A stretch of DNA of 64,000 bases from Wuchereria bancrofti (taxonomy: Eukaryota; Nematoda; Chromadorea; Rhabditida; Onchocercidae), in contig SSBO01000012.1 of NCBI GenBank assembly GCA_005281725.1, positions 4,358,521 through 4,422,520 of the forward strand, given 5' to 3'. The translations under genes and the position numbers were made by a program. Below the pieces are notes generated by a model. The model made no database searches and was not told the origin of the DNA. It saw nothing but the letters and a program-made list of their open reading frames with translations. This document shows positions 23,901 to 35,533 of this stretch, piece after piece. How positions within the stretch are numbered: the first letter of the stretch is position 1; each line of letters starts with the position of its first letter.

Positions 23901-26779
23901 ACGTTTCCTGGTGCGTGAACGAGACCAGTCGAGAAATGAAGCATTATTTGGTGCCCCTCCCGGTTTCAGAAGGCTGGAAAATGTCGAAGCTTCAAATGTA
24001 ATTGAACTCCCTGTTGCTGGAGTTGCTGCATGTTCTGCTAGCAACTATAATGCTAATGCAGCAAATTTTTCAAATTCCGATACAGTAGATGCAACAGCTT
24101 CGAGTATTGATGTGCATCCTGTTCTAGATAGAAGCTGTGGTGCATACACTGCGCAAAGTAGCTCGCAGGAAGCTTTAGTCGAAAGTATTGAGGAACTAGA
24201 AAGACAAATGGAACGAAGCGCTAACACTGAATCCAAAAAATCGCTGAAATACTGCACTTTGTTTACAGCTCTGGCTAAACCATCATGTTTGCCGGTGTTG
24301 AAAATCGAAAGGGTTAGATCGATAAACGACGATGAAACGAAGCAATCATATGCACTGACTTCTGATGATGATGATTACAGAACCAGCGATGAAATTCCAC
24401 CGCTTCGTTTAATTATGAGGATCGGTCGGTCTTTACGGTGCACGTACAAGCAGCGTAACCAAAACATCGCACAACAGCAATCTTATGACGTGGCAGATGA
24501 TTTCAGTGATTGGTGGTCGTCGCGATTTAGTGAACATTTACGTGCAGAATCAACAACACGTGTGAATCGAGCAAATATTGATGTTACACATGAGGTATTT
24601 AATTTTTATTGCTTTATCTGGTTTTTCCCTAAATATCTATGTTTCATGCAAAATAAATACGAGAACTTTTGGCATACGAATGTGTTTTTTGTATTTAGTA
24701 CTTCATTTTTTTTTTTCAAATATCGTTGCAACTAAATCTATAATTTTAAAACTAAATAAATCTATAATTATAAACTCAGTATTTCTTAAGATGCTGGATA
24801 CATCGCTCGTAACATCCGACCGGTTGATAGTTTCACGTGGTGAAGTTGCTTTAAACCGTGCAATAGAAGCGTTACGAAGATTGGATTCACGTCATACTCA
24901 CAGTAGCCGACTTCCTGTGGCGCATGATGTCATCACACAAACCAACAGTCCTGTTTATATGGTTCATTTTGCTGTTTCTTTTCTAAAGCCCTTAATAGTT
25001 GGTTTCACATTAACTTCAAACTAGAATTTTTGACAGAAACATCGGCACTCATTTTCTCTGATGCCCACGCTGTCGGATGTTCGCGTAATTGTTAGAACTC
25101 AGTTTCAACAATTTCTTGTTATTCATGTCCAGCAGATTTTGACCTCTTCCGTCAGAGTAGAGTACTTTTCCTACATTTGCTTTGGAAGTGGGGGATGGGA
25201 AAAAATTAGGCATTGTGGAAGCATAAAGCGTATCTTAGAAGATTGAAGTAAGTCAAAAAAATGCTAGCGCATGTTGACAGGCATAGGCAATACTTCAATG
25301 GTTAAAATTACTGAAGCCAACTGAAAAGAACAATTTAACAAATTGGCATATACTTCTGAGAGGCGATTTCTTCGGTTTCTCGGGTATAAAGACGCATTAC
25401 TGAGTGGCACGACCGTGCTGCACATCCAAAACATTTTGATCTTCCATCGTTTGTCTAGTTCTAGTCATTGTAGTCTATAACATTTTTAGAGTGGAGGTAT
25501 TCTTGTACCAGGAATGCGTTCATAATAGGTTAGATATTTAGACGATTCGGAAGTTATTCATCACATATATGGTTCTATGTAAATTATATGTAATCGAAGA
25601 GAATTTTGGTTTTGTTGTTTCCGTTCATGTTTATTTGGCTTATATACGGGTGTCCTAATGCAGGTTCGTAGTTCACTAAGCAGTACCTTTTTTTTAACCT
25701 CTGATTCTGGGCCGATGCGGTTGCATGAGAAGTTGTTGCTTTCAGTGAAGCGTCTGGTTTGAATATTAAGCAATTAAAGATGTTACTCGAGGAGTGATTC
25801 GTATGTAAATGCATTATTATTAAATGGAAAATTGATTGATGCTGACTTTTCATGAAAAAACGATATTTCAGGGTTTGATTCGTCGAGAGGAACACATGAC
25901 TCCAAATTCTCACTTGCCTTCCAATTCGCATTTTAACAACCTTCCGTCAAGTGGACGTTTGAGCAGTATTCCTACACCCAATATACTGAGCGAGATGAGA
26001 GCACGGAAATCTGTGAAAGTGCAAGTAAAAGGCAATGGACAACATAATGGTGATTGCAGTGATTTCATCAGCGAAGCTTTCAAAGTATTTACATGTTATT
26101 AGTTTTTTAATTTTTCTTACTACTGCATGGAAATCATGTTTCCACTTTGGTTTTCTTTTTTTGCGAGATTAGTTAAGTTTTGAATGAATAGTAATGTGGC
26201 TTCTTGTTTAAGGCTCCAGAAATTGATGCATTGTTGGATGTCAAATATATCGTAAAAAAGCGCTATTACAAACCATACGATCTGAAAACGGTAACTTTTT
26301 GATAAGTCTGGTAGTTTATTACTTGACGAATTTTTTCCAGAAGCTGGTTATGTTGATTGACGTTAGGGGAATCAAGCAATTTACAGAAAAGTTACACGAA
26401 GAGCTTCCAATGTTCCTTCCATCAATCACATGTTCATTCTTACTTATGAATGGCAAACCTGTTGTGTTATTTGCATATAGTTATCGCATTTATAGGATGA
26501 GCAAAAGGAAGCGGTGATGATTCCATGGTTAGAAGAACAAGATGCGTTGGACCTTTCAGTAGATATGTCTGATGCAGAACTTGATGACGAAATAATTGAC
26601 CTTCTTAGACAAATTCCTGAGTTTGCAGATGACGGTTTGTTTATTCCCCAAGTTTTTAAAACTTGTTTAAAATTCTAAATATATATATAGTGAACAGTGT
26701 TGCTTTAATTGCTTTAGAGATAAAGGAGAAGCGAAAAGAGGATGCAGTGACTTGTGTAGATCTTTCGAAATGTGAATAA
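20937..26779 (+). CDS. KCMF1-like E3 ubiquitin ligase (ZZ zinc finger) with long N- and C-terminal extensions
   Basis: Exons in phase: 20937-21174, 21515-21721, 22032-22198, 22379-22515, 22644-22882, 23249-23439, 23535-23724, 23834-24594, 24791-24952, 25872-26084, 26213-26290, 26341-(donor uncertain, up to 26460), 26496-26634 and 26718-26779 (TAA). KCMF1 is a ZZ-finger ubiquitin ligase. Seen: HEGVSCDGCMAPNF then CLRCYDFDLCSRCY (ZZ finger, residues about 78-115), HPMQCIMTQQDFE, then FTCPVCGLQGFSRERL (C2H2-type) and CPICISTDF with a following H..H pair (second finger), in the KCMF1 order. Human KCMF1 starts only a few residues before the ZZ finger; here about 77 residues precede it. The total is about 960 residues against 381 in human. 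The tail is serine-rich with acidic clusters and is unrecognised. The 26341 exon needs either a 35-base intron or an earlier donor near 26361. The part after 24791 might be a separate gene, although phase is continuous. Confidence 0.82.
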
Positions 26780-26915
26780 TATTGTTCTATTGACTTAATA
26801 ATAATACGATAATATTGAATAGTGATTTTGTGATTAAAGTGGGCTATTTCGAGTCCTTATTTGTCTTTTGACCAATTTAGTAAATCATTTGCAAGGAAAT
26901 TTAATTTCATTGCAG

Positions 26916-27929
26916 AATTGACTCTTGGCGGGAAAGTTATAAAAGATGAATACTATGCTGAAATTGGATCAAACAGTGAAGAGACAATGTTTGATTCGGA
27001 GAAAGGATCTGATGAAGAACTATTAATTAAGAAATGTGAAAGCGCTGATCTGAAACGTCCGCAAGGAGTGTTCACTGTTACGTAAGTGTCTTTCATATTC
27101 TATGCTTAGAATCAATTTATCAATACATGTAGTGATTATCAAGAAAAAATTATTTTAAGAGGTATGTTTGGTGCTAGTTCAAATGAGCGAAACGATTTTG
27201 AAGCGGATTACTGGAAAGATTATCGATTTCTTCGCAATCGTAGGAGTGTTTTTGTTTTAAAAAAGTATGCATTTTTTCTTTACCATAAAGTTTGTCCACT
27301 GTAAAGCATTCATAGAAATTAAGTAAAAATTTTGGCAATCGCTTGTTAAGATGTGTTTTTTTTTTTCTTTTTTTTTTATCTAAGAAATTTAATTCACTTT
27401 CAGTTATAGGAGTATTGATGTATTACCGGAGTGTACGCTTGCACCCATGGATCACCGTTTGATGAAACAGTTGATATTCGGGAAGCTGGATACTCCAATA
27501 TCAGTTTTTAACAGGGCACATTATCTTCCAGAAATTTTCATGCGTATTATGCGTACCAATCTTCGCATCCTTTATTTGTCACAGGAAAGAGAAGAATTTC
27601 TGGAAGAAAATATGGGAAGGAAATTTCTGTTTACAAATAGAAACGAAACTTAATTGCAATTCAGATCAGAATGCAGTGCATCCTTTTTAGAAAAGCAGTG
27701 TAGACTTTTTTTAAAAGTTATATCATTAGCAAAACGAGTGATTTTTATCTGTAATGGGACTAAACATTTAAATTTTCAGGAAGAGGTTGTGTCAGCATCG
27801 GAGAATGAGGGAAATGTGCAGTACGATACATGGATCGTCAAAGATGAATGCGATGATATGAACACACCACTTGAAATTCCTCCTGAACTATGGTATTTCC
27901 TTGATCTAGCTAGCTTTTTTGATCCATAA
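26916..27929 (+). CDS. Unrecognised small acidic protein, probable downstream operon gene
   Basis: Exons: 26916-27081, 27160-27264, 27404 to an unresolved donor (the open frame ends at 27653), and a final exon 27780-27929 (TAA). The first acceptor, a T-rich AG ending at 26915, lies only 136 bases after the stop of the KCMF1-like gene, as in nematode operons with trans-splicing. The first in-frame ATG in the model is at 26987 and begins MFDSEKGSDEELL. The protein is acidic at both ends, with a more conserved-looking middle (DYWKDYRFLRNRRSVFVLKN, then MDHRLMKQLIFGKLD). I find no in-phase GT donor linking the third exon to the last, so the protein may instead end at 27653. No family is recognised, and no signal peptide or membrane span is visible. 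Alternatively this could be a further 3' part of the preceding gene, but the in-frame TAA at 26777 argues against that. Confidence 0.5.
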
Positions 27930-30900
27930 CTGTCCTTCATGAACAAAAGAAGTGATTTTTATCTGTAATGCTTTAATTCATTTTTGAATTCTCAGCTGTG
28001 TCCACTTTCTCTGATAAGATTTTAATTGATTTTAACTGATATGGATATTTCGAAAACTTTAATCCTCTTGAAGTTATTGTTATTTGTAGCGTATTACGGA
28101 GATCTACTGATTTTTGAAAGGAGACCTTGCAAATCTAGAAGTTTTTGATCAAGTTGTTCATATTTTCTGTAATATATACCTAATTGTGCGTGTGATTGAT
28201 ACGTTGTCTTTAAAGTACCATATACTTGAGCTTAAATGCTTCTCAATCTATCAGTTTGTATTTACTGCTGTAGTCAAGATCGGCCTATAAATTCTTTTTA
28301 CGGCCTGATTAATAATATAATGGCAGTCCATAAATTATCTAGAGTTGTTCAGTTTTCTAGGTGGACGGTACTGCAACAATATTTTGGCAGTCAGTTGTTA
28401 TTCTGAATCCCGGAATAATATGAACTTCGTAGAAGTATTGATTATCGATAAGATTCGTTCTCTTAACTTAGTGCGATGTGACACTAAATACTGAAGTGTG
28501 GATGTCATTTCGCTACTGAATTGAGTAAAGAAATTTTATTCGAAGTAGGTCCAGAAGTATTAATACTGCTAGTCTTAGAATGTACATTTTAGATTATGAA
28601 TTAGAGAGAGGCATTGTTGTGGAGATAAAAGAAAACTTTACAAATACACCTACTTGGAGTTGGTGGTGTTCTGGAATTATCACCTTTTGTCGTAAATCAC
28701 TATTAACTGTTCAGCTATTCGAAAAGAAATGGTTCCAGGGACTGATTAGGTATTGATCAAAGCCGAATTGGATGGAATATTTGGGGTTTGGTAAGATTAT
28801 CGGTGATCGTTAGTTTTTCGGTCTTGAAATTGTAACTTTATTCTCAGATCAAATCACCGGCATACTGTCTCTTATAAGGTGCCTACAAAGAGAAAAGTAG
28901 TTTCAACAAGTTAATTTGAAGGCTATGCAATGAACGATAGAGTTTTTCCGAAATGCTGTTGTGTTATTATCGAGATGTGTACCAAAATCTCGAGTAAATT
29001 CGATAATTCCCTCTCTAATACAATAGTGATTCTTTTGGTGTTGAGCGGTCCAGAACAATTTACACATATTTTGCCCCGCTAAACGTTGTACGGTTTGTGA
29101 ACAAAACATTACTCATCACATTTTGTGTTTTTATTTCTGCTAACACGTGTTTCATTTATGGGATTCATTTATATCATGCTTTATTTTCACTTCCAACACA
29201 GGAAGCTTTTTTCCCATATTATGTGAACCATTTTAGACGAGATTCGCATAACACCAAAAAATTGTACTAGCTCATTTTTGTATATGGAAAAATGAGAATG
29301 TGGGAATGTTCGGTTGCAGGGTGATTAGCTTAATGGACACAAATCTTCACGAGCTTGTAGCATTTTCCAAAATTCTATCTGAAATCGTATGAAAACCAGA
29401 AAGGTTAGTGAGAACAAAGTTGCATCGAAATGAATAGTTCCACATAAAATGCTCATCCTATCTGAAGAAATAAACATTACCAGTCTTGAGTGTACATCTA
29501 CCCACTACAGTAATGACTTTGTGAAGATAGGTTCTAGTGATTGCGCTTGGTAAGGCTAATTTACGGTAAAAGCGACGTTGATTAAGTTCGATGCTTTTTT
29601 CAAAGAGGTCGACACTTTTCCCCCTCAGGTCTCCCACTTTTCGCTTAGTATGGGGAGATTTCAATATTAGCCAAATAAAGTAATCAATATGAAGAGGTAA
29701 ATAACATATATTTAGATCAATTCTGATGTTTGCGATGCATTCTGAGGCTACTTCGATGTGTCCTTTTTTTAAAATCCTCGTATACGGAACTCCAAAATCC
29801 ATCAAAGTTGTGCAGAAAGGAATGTCTTCCAGGAGTCATCCCTAGCGATTGTTTTGCTCCTGAATCACTGTGGTCAGGATTTAGGAATCACGGCAAAACC
29901 GGGGACCAAAACAGTGCTCACTCCTCTTTCCACATCGACAACGGTTACTTGAAATGGAAATTTGACCACAATGTAGCAGTTTGTCTCAGATTTTACTAGT
30001 ATCTGATGCAGTTAAACATAAAATTATGCTTAATATTTGTTGTGCAGTAGATCTAATAGTTCATTTCGAAATTTGAAAGTAAGACTATACTGGAGAGATC
30101 AATGAAATCAACATTTATCAAGGAAAACAGCAGGGAGCTTCCAACTTTTCTGCTTTTTTCAAGCATTCATTAAAGCATCTAATGCATCGTTTGGTTCAAT
30201 CTCATTCTTGTCCTTTTTCCAGTTAATTCACATGGGATTAAAAAGAACTCAACAATTACCGAAAAATCAGTTATAGGGTACTCACGCTACTCATGCACGC
30301 ACACGTGCATACACATATATACATACGTATAGAAGATCTATTATTATCTGTGACAATGAAAGAAAAGAAAATTCACCTGTACTTGTGTGAATAAAATACG
30401 TTTTTTCAAAAAATAAAAATAAACAGTGTTGGAAAGGAGGAAGAGTGAAAGCAGACTGGCATATCTTCCCACACATAGAGAACCGGTTTGCTTGTACAAA
30501 ATTGAGCAGAAATGAGAATAAAAATCGAGGACCAGACGTTTACAATATGAACATCACTGTGACGGCGTTATACATGGGACAAAAGGATACAAGAATAAAT
30601 GATAATGCCAACAGTAAAAAACATTTTTTCTTCACAAGAAGTAATATACAGCCATACAATATGAAATAATTTACACATGGACATATGTTTTATATCGCCT
30701 CTCAGTGAAAGTAACACAAGATATTACCCTATTGAGTAAATCAATCAAACAACTCTATGTGCTTTACAGATCCTTCTAAATGTCATGTCAAAACTAAATG
30801 TCAAATGTCAAAACAATGTCCGCAAAATCAACAAATTATTAAGTCAAGCAAAGGTTGAAGTAATCCTGAGGAATAGAACCAAAGTTATTAAAATATATGC

Positions 30901-31703
30901 AGCTGGTATGAATAAACCTTAATACTAATACCCATTCGTCAATAAAGGGAGAAGGACAGAGTGAGGACACTTTTTAAGGAGCAACTATCCACGTCAAGGA
31001 AGTGTCAAAAATGATAGGCCTCTTATTCTGAAGATGTGTAATGTGAAATAATAAAGATTTCAATATTTGGGAAAGTCAACGAGAAAAAACGCCTCAAAAC
31101 TCCCCTCGAGTAATGCAGTAGATTTAAATGAAAGACATTAGCACATAGTTCAAAAATGCCAGATGAAATCCAAAACGACTGAAATGATCTAAATCCATGA
31201 TTTTCGAAATACAATACGATCTAGGAATAAGCACGCAGTCCTAAATTTAAAGAATTTTTGAGCACAAAAAAACTATTCGTAATAATGAAATATCTTTTTA
31301 TATAAATGAATCAGTTTATGCGTGAAAAGCAAATAACACTGTCACAAATTGAACTTTTCTCCGATAATCAGTCTTTTTTAGCAATAGGTGAACGAGTTGG
31401 TGGAAGGGCTGGACGAGCAAACTGACCAAGACCTATATTTGCCAATTCCGCTGATTCGTTCTGAAATAAAACTTAATTTTCAAGAAACTTCAAAAAAATG
31501 GAAAATGAAACAAGATTTATATCATGCTATAATCGGTGCTATCGAAATTCAAACTATTCTGAGGGTGTTCAGATCAGTTTCTGGACATCGCACTAGGCAA
31601 GTGTCATCTCATAACTGTTGCAAAAAGATGCAAAAAAAATTGAGTGGAATAAGCATCGTGCAAAATTTTTGCTTCCTTAAAATACTACTCTAGTTTCACC
31701 CGT
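27930..31703. other. Convergent gene-poor region (about 3.8 kb)
   Basis: This lies between the 3' ends of the unknown operon gene and the CCDC6-like gene. Open frames at 29458-29805 (minus), 29730-29999 (plus) and 31388-31693 (plus) have no family match and are isolated. Around 30290-30330 is a CA/TA-rich simple stretch, and near 30780-30815 a short unit containing ATGTCAAAAC is repeated. I see no RNA gene. Confidence 0.45.
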
Positions 31704-34700
31704 TTAAAACGGATTTACCCGAAAAAAAAAACACCAATTGGTAGAACACACCGAATCTTCATTTGAAGGTGACGAAATCGAACCAGGATATGCCGATATT
31801 GTCTTCGTTGACTCTTCATTGGAACGCTCTCCATCTTCTAAAATAATAAGCGGAACTTTTTCTGTAGAAAGCAGATTATAAGTTTAATTCAGTAATTTAA
31901 ACATATCATAATTTATGATAAACCAACTACAGATCACTTACCATTTCGAGGAGAGAGGCGTTCATTAATGAAGAAATTTGCATCCATGTTCATATCACCA
32001 TCTGTATCTGCCGCCTCCGAACCCTCTTCCATTCTATCACCTAAAAACATAAAGTATATAATCTGATATAATATCCTGCTGAGTTTGTTCATAAAAATAA
32101 CTGATGTATGAGCAATCAGCAATCTTGTTAACACTTCATATTTTATCAGGAATAATAAATTATACCCTGTGATTCCGAACGTCCAGATGACACACGCTCA
32201 TTGTGCCAAGGGAATAGACAAACATCTGCATTCGGAACTGTGACAGAACTTGCTGTAACGTCTCTTATGAATTTTAAAGTATGAATAAACTAAGAAATGA
32301 ATACTAACAGTACTATCCAAAATAACTACTGATTGGGAACATTATGCCCAAAACCAACTTACGACTAGAAGCATCTGTAGCATAAGCGGGTGTTGGTGTC
32401 ATGCTTTTCGGGACAGACATTCGGTTAAGAAGTGCTGCCATACAATTATCCTCATCATTCTCACGTGTTGTTTCCGAAGCGGCAAATGCACTGCAGAAAA
32501 TTATAGTACAGAAGTTACAAACACAACAGACGAGAAATGTTCACATGAATTTTTTTACAAAAATTTTAAATATTCACATGAATTAAGAAGTACACGGTCA
32601 ACATGTTCATCTTGGTAAACATGTTTTGTCCGAACGAAAAGGTTGTTCATCACTACTTCAACGCTCATGCCTCTTCTTCTTCCTTTTCTTCCCTTATCCC
32701 TTTTTCCTCCCTTATATGAATCACTTTTTGAATCTTTTTTTTTTTTTCGAATATATTATAGAGTCCTCTTACCGACAGGTTTCAAGACAACGTGCCAGAT
32801 CAGTTTCCAAAGCCATACGTGAGCGACGATTATTGGCACGCGACTCAGCCGACTTCTCACGAATGGCCAACAAATCAGCAACATCTAAAACAGTATTTAT
32901 GAATTATTCATTTTTTAATGAAATATACTTTACATGTGTGACGGTCAGGTACTGAACATCCTAGAATACATTATAAATTAAGAAGAGCGTTAGGATTGGA
33001 ACGAACATTTTGTTTCTTGTGCACTCATTTGCTGTTGCAAATTGGAGATTGTTCCCTTGAGATTTGCGATAACGCTACGCTGGCGACTGCATTCTTCACG
33101 CAGTTTACGAGCTTCTGTTTCAGCTCTTGTCGAGCGACGTTCTCCAGTATCATTCATCCTATCAAATAAAGTGAGTTAAGTAAAAGTTTTCGCCATAATT
33201 CCTTTAAATAAAATAAATGGGAAAAAGTTGAAACAAAAGATTAAGTAAACTTACTCGTGAGATGGAAACTCATTTGCCGAAGAGGATGGCGAATGGTCCT
33301 CGGATAAACTAGCCTGATCCAGGCGAGCCTGCATACGTCTGGAAAAATAAATAGTTGAGTGAAATCCTTTTTAAACTCTTCATGAACACTATTTTAACAT
33401 CTGAGCTTAATGCTGTAAAATCAAAAAAAACAAAAAAAAGATTAAAAGAACGGACCTTTTTTCAGCCTCCAACTGATCCATCCGCTTACCCAAAGTGTTG
33501 AACAAAGATTCTTGTTCATGTTCAAGTGCATTTTCAAGATCGACTTTTTCGCGACGCAACTGCTCGAGTGCCTGAAATAAATACTATAATCTATCAGCCC
33601 TCAAGATAATATTGAACTAAAAATAATGTGTGAGTTAAAGACATGAGCTTTCGGAAATTTACCGTGTGGTTTGCACTAATTTCCGCCTCTAATTTACGAA
33701 TTTTCACAAGCAGTGTGTCGACGACCCAACTCTGCTCCGCTTCAACCTGTCCAGCCAATTCATCTCGTTCATTTTGTAACTGAAATGGACATATTCAAGA
33801 GTGATTGGTGACCAAGGTTCTGTTCCAAAACATATTAGCTGACACGCATTTTGTGTCGCTTAATAACCTATGCTATAAAATTTGGAAATGATACTTCCAC
33901 TTTTTCAAAAACACTTCAGTATATATAGGATAGAGATATAAGTTCATGGCAGGGCTTGTAACTCATCCGTTTCTCTTTAATTACCACACAGTGAAAAATC
34001 TTAAGCAATTTACTTATATTAAAAAAAAGATTTATGCTCACTATGAACTTAGAAATAACTCAATAAATCATTTTGCTGTGCAGTCAATTGATACTGCTTG
34101 TGTTAACTTGTCAAACAAATAAATTACACAAGGTTACTTTGCATAAATACTGAGACTATTTTCATGATGGAATGTTTTGCATAATATGAAATGGGGTCTT
34201 CATTTACTTCTATAAATAGCTAACTTGAGAAAGTTTGCGCGTCAAGTCGTTTGTTAAAAATTCTTCCTCCTGTTCATACTTCAGAGCCAGAGCTTCCTTA
34301 TCATTCTTCAATTTCTGAATGCGTTTCAGTAACATGTTGGATATAAATTCCTCTTCCTGTTCAGCCTTCGCGTGCTAGAAATTTCAAAGTCTAAGCGCAC
34401 AGATGGGTTATACACAAGCAGATTCACACAGAGTAGTATCAAGAACTGGCAGTAAAATTATAAGAAACATAAATAAAAAGACAAAGACAACACGAACCAA
34501 GCGAACGCTTTTTTCTCTAATGGTCTTATTTAACTGCTGCAGAGATTCATTGCGAGCACGCAGACCCAACACCTCTTCCTTAAACAAACTATTGCTAAAA
34601 TAGTTTTGAAATAAAAACTCAAATGTTTCTAATGAATGAGATTATTTAATTTCCATACTTCAATCCTCAAAATTAAACTGGCGCAATCTCGACATGATGA

Positions 34701-35533
34701 TCAAATTAGGTAAGAAGTTGATTCATTACCAAAAAGATGTAAGAAGATAGCTATGAATTACTGTACATCTCTGAATATTAATTGATTCATCTAGTTATTC
34801 CTTGCATTTTTCAAGTTTTAAAACCACTAATGCCCAAAAAGACTTCTTGAATTATCCAAAATTCTTCAACAGTAATTTGTTATATGTTTATTAACTTACT
34901 TCAATGCGAGTTTTTTCCCGCAAGAGAAAGACTGCTTTCCTCAACACATCATCGTATTTTACAGAAGAATGGGGAATGCGTTCTTCATAAAGAGAGATCA
35001 ATTCCTGGTCGGAGATCACATCAACCGTCACAACTTCCTGAATTGCATGATGATTAGTATTTGGCTGAAAAGTTTGACTTCTGATAAAAATCCAAAGTCA
35101 CATAAGAAAAACAAAACTCGAAAAAGTTTTGCAATTCAGAAAATTCAATCGAAGAAATTCAAGCTACTTACCACTGAAGATGACAGTTGCGGTGAAAGTT
35201 TCGCGGTTACTTTAGCAAGTTCAGAATCTTCACGACCAGCTAGAAGATCTTAAATCTCAAAGCGAATAAAATTTTAAATGTCGTAAACTAGCTTAGTTAT
35301 TAGCAGCTTTGTTATTCAAGATAGTAAAGAGAAAAAACGGATTTGGTTTACGTTAAACGCGCACGCCTATAATTATTTCTTTATTGAGTAAGCCAAAATA
35401 AACAAAATATACCTTTTGAACAGCGAGCATGCTTATCACGTGAACCATCTGAATTGAAGGATGTACGCTCTGCGGACACAGCAGATTGCAGCTTGAATGA
35501 CTGACCATTTGTTAGACCCGTGCTACTAGACAT
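31704..35533 (-). CDS. ccdc6: CCDC6-like coiled-coil protein
   Basis: Fourteen minus-strand exons join in phase to about 531 residues: 35533-35413, 35248-35172, 35037-34900, 34578-34498, 34374-34225, 33779-33663, 33571-33456, 33338-33255, 33158-33007, 32884-32773, 32490-32363, 32252-32166, 32040-31942 and 31837-31704. CCDC6 (H4/PTC) is a long coiled-coil phosphoprotein reported to act in DNA-damage signalling and CREB1 repression; its molecular activity is poorly defined. Colinear matches to the human coiled coil: [57 protein letters not shown] and [13 protein letters not shown]. The coiled coil covers about residues 110-380. The tail is serine/proline-rich with [11 protein letters not shown]. 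The ATG at 35533 follows directly after TTATTCAG, an ideal spliced-leader acceptor. The final codons run through a poly-T stretch giving four phenylalanines before the stop; a GTAAAT donor there could instead lead to another exon. Confidence 0.88.

Noticed and set aside
29458..29805. Minus-strand frame of 115 codons, considered as a transposase remnant
   Set aside because: No catalytic motif, terminal repeats or family signature could be seen, and it is isolated.
31388..31693. Plus-strand frame near the 3' end of the CCDC6-like gene
   Set aside because: The sequence is hydrophilic but isolated, with no second exon in phase and no recognisable family; left as unsupported.
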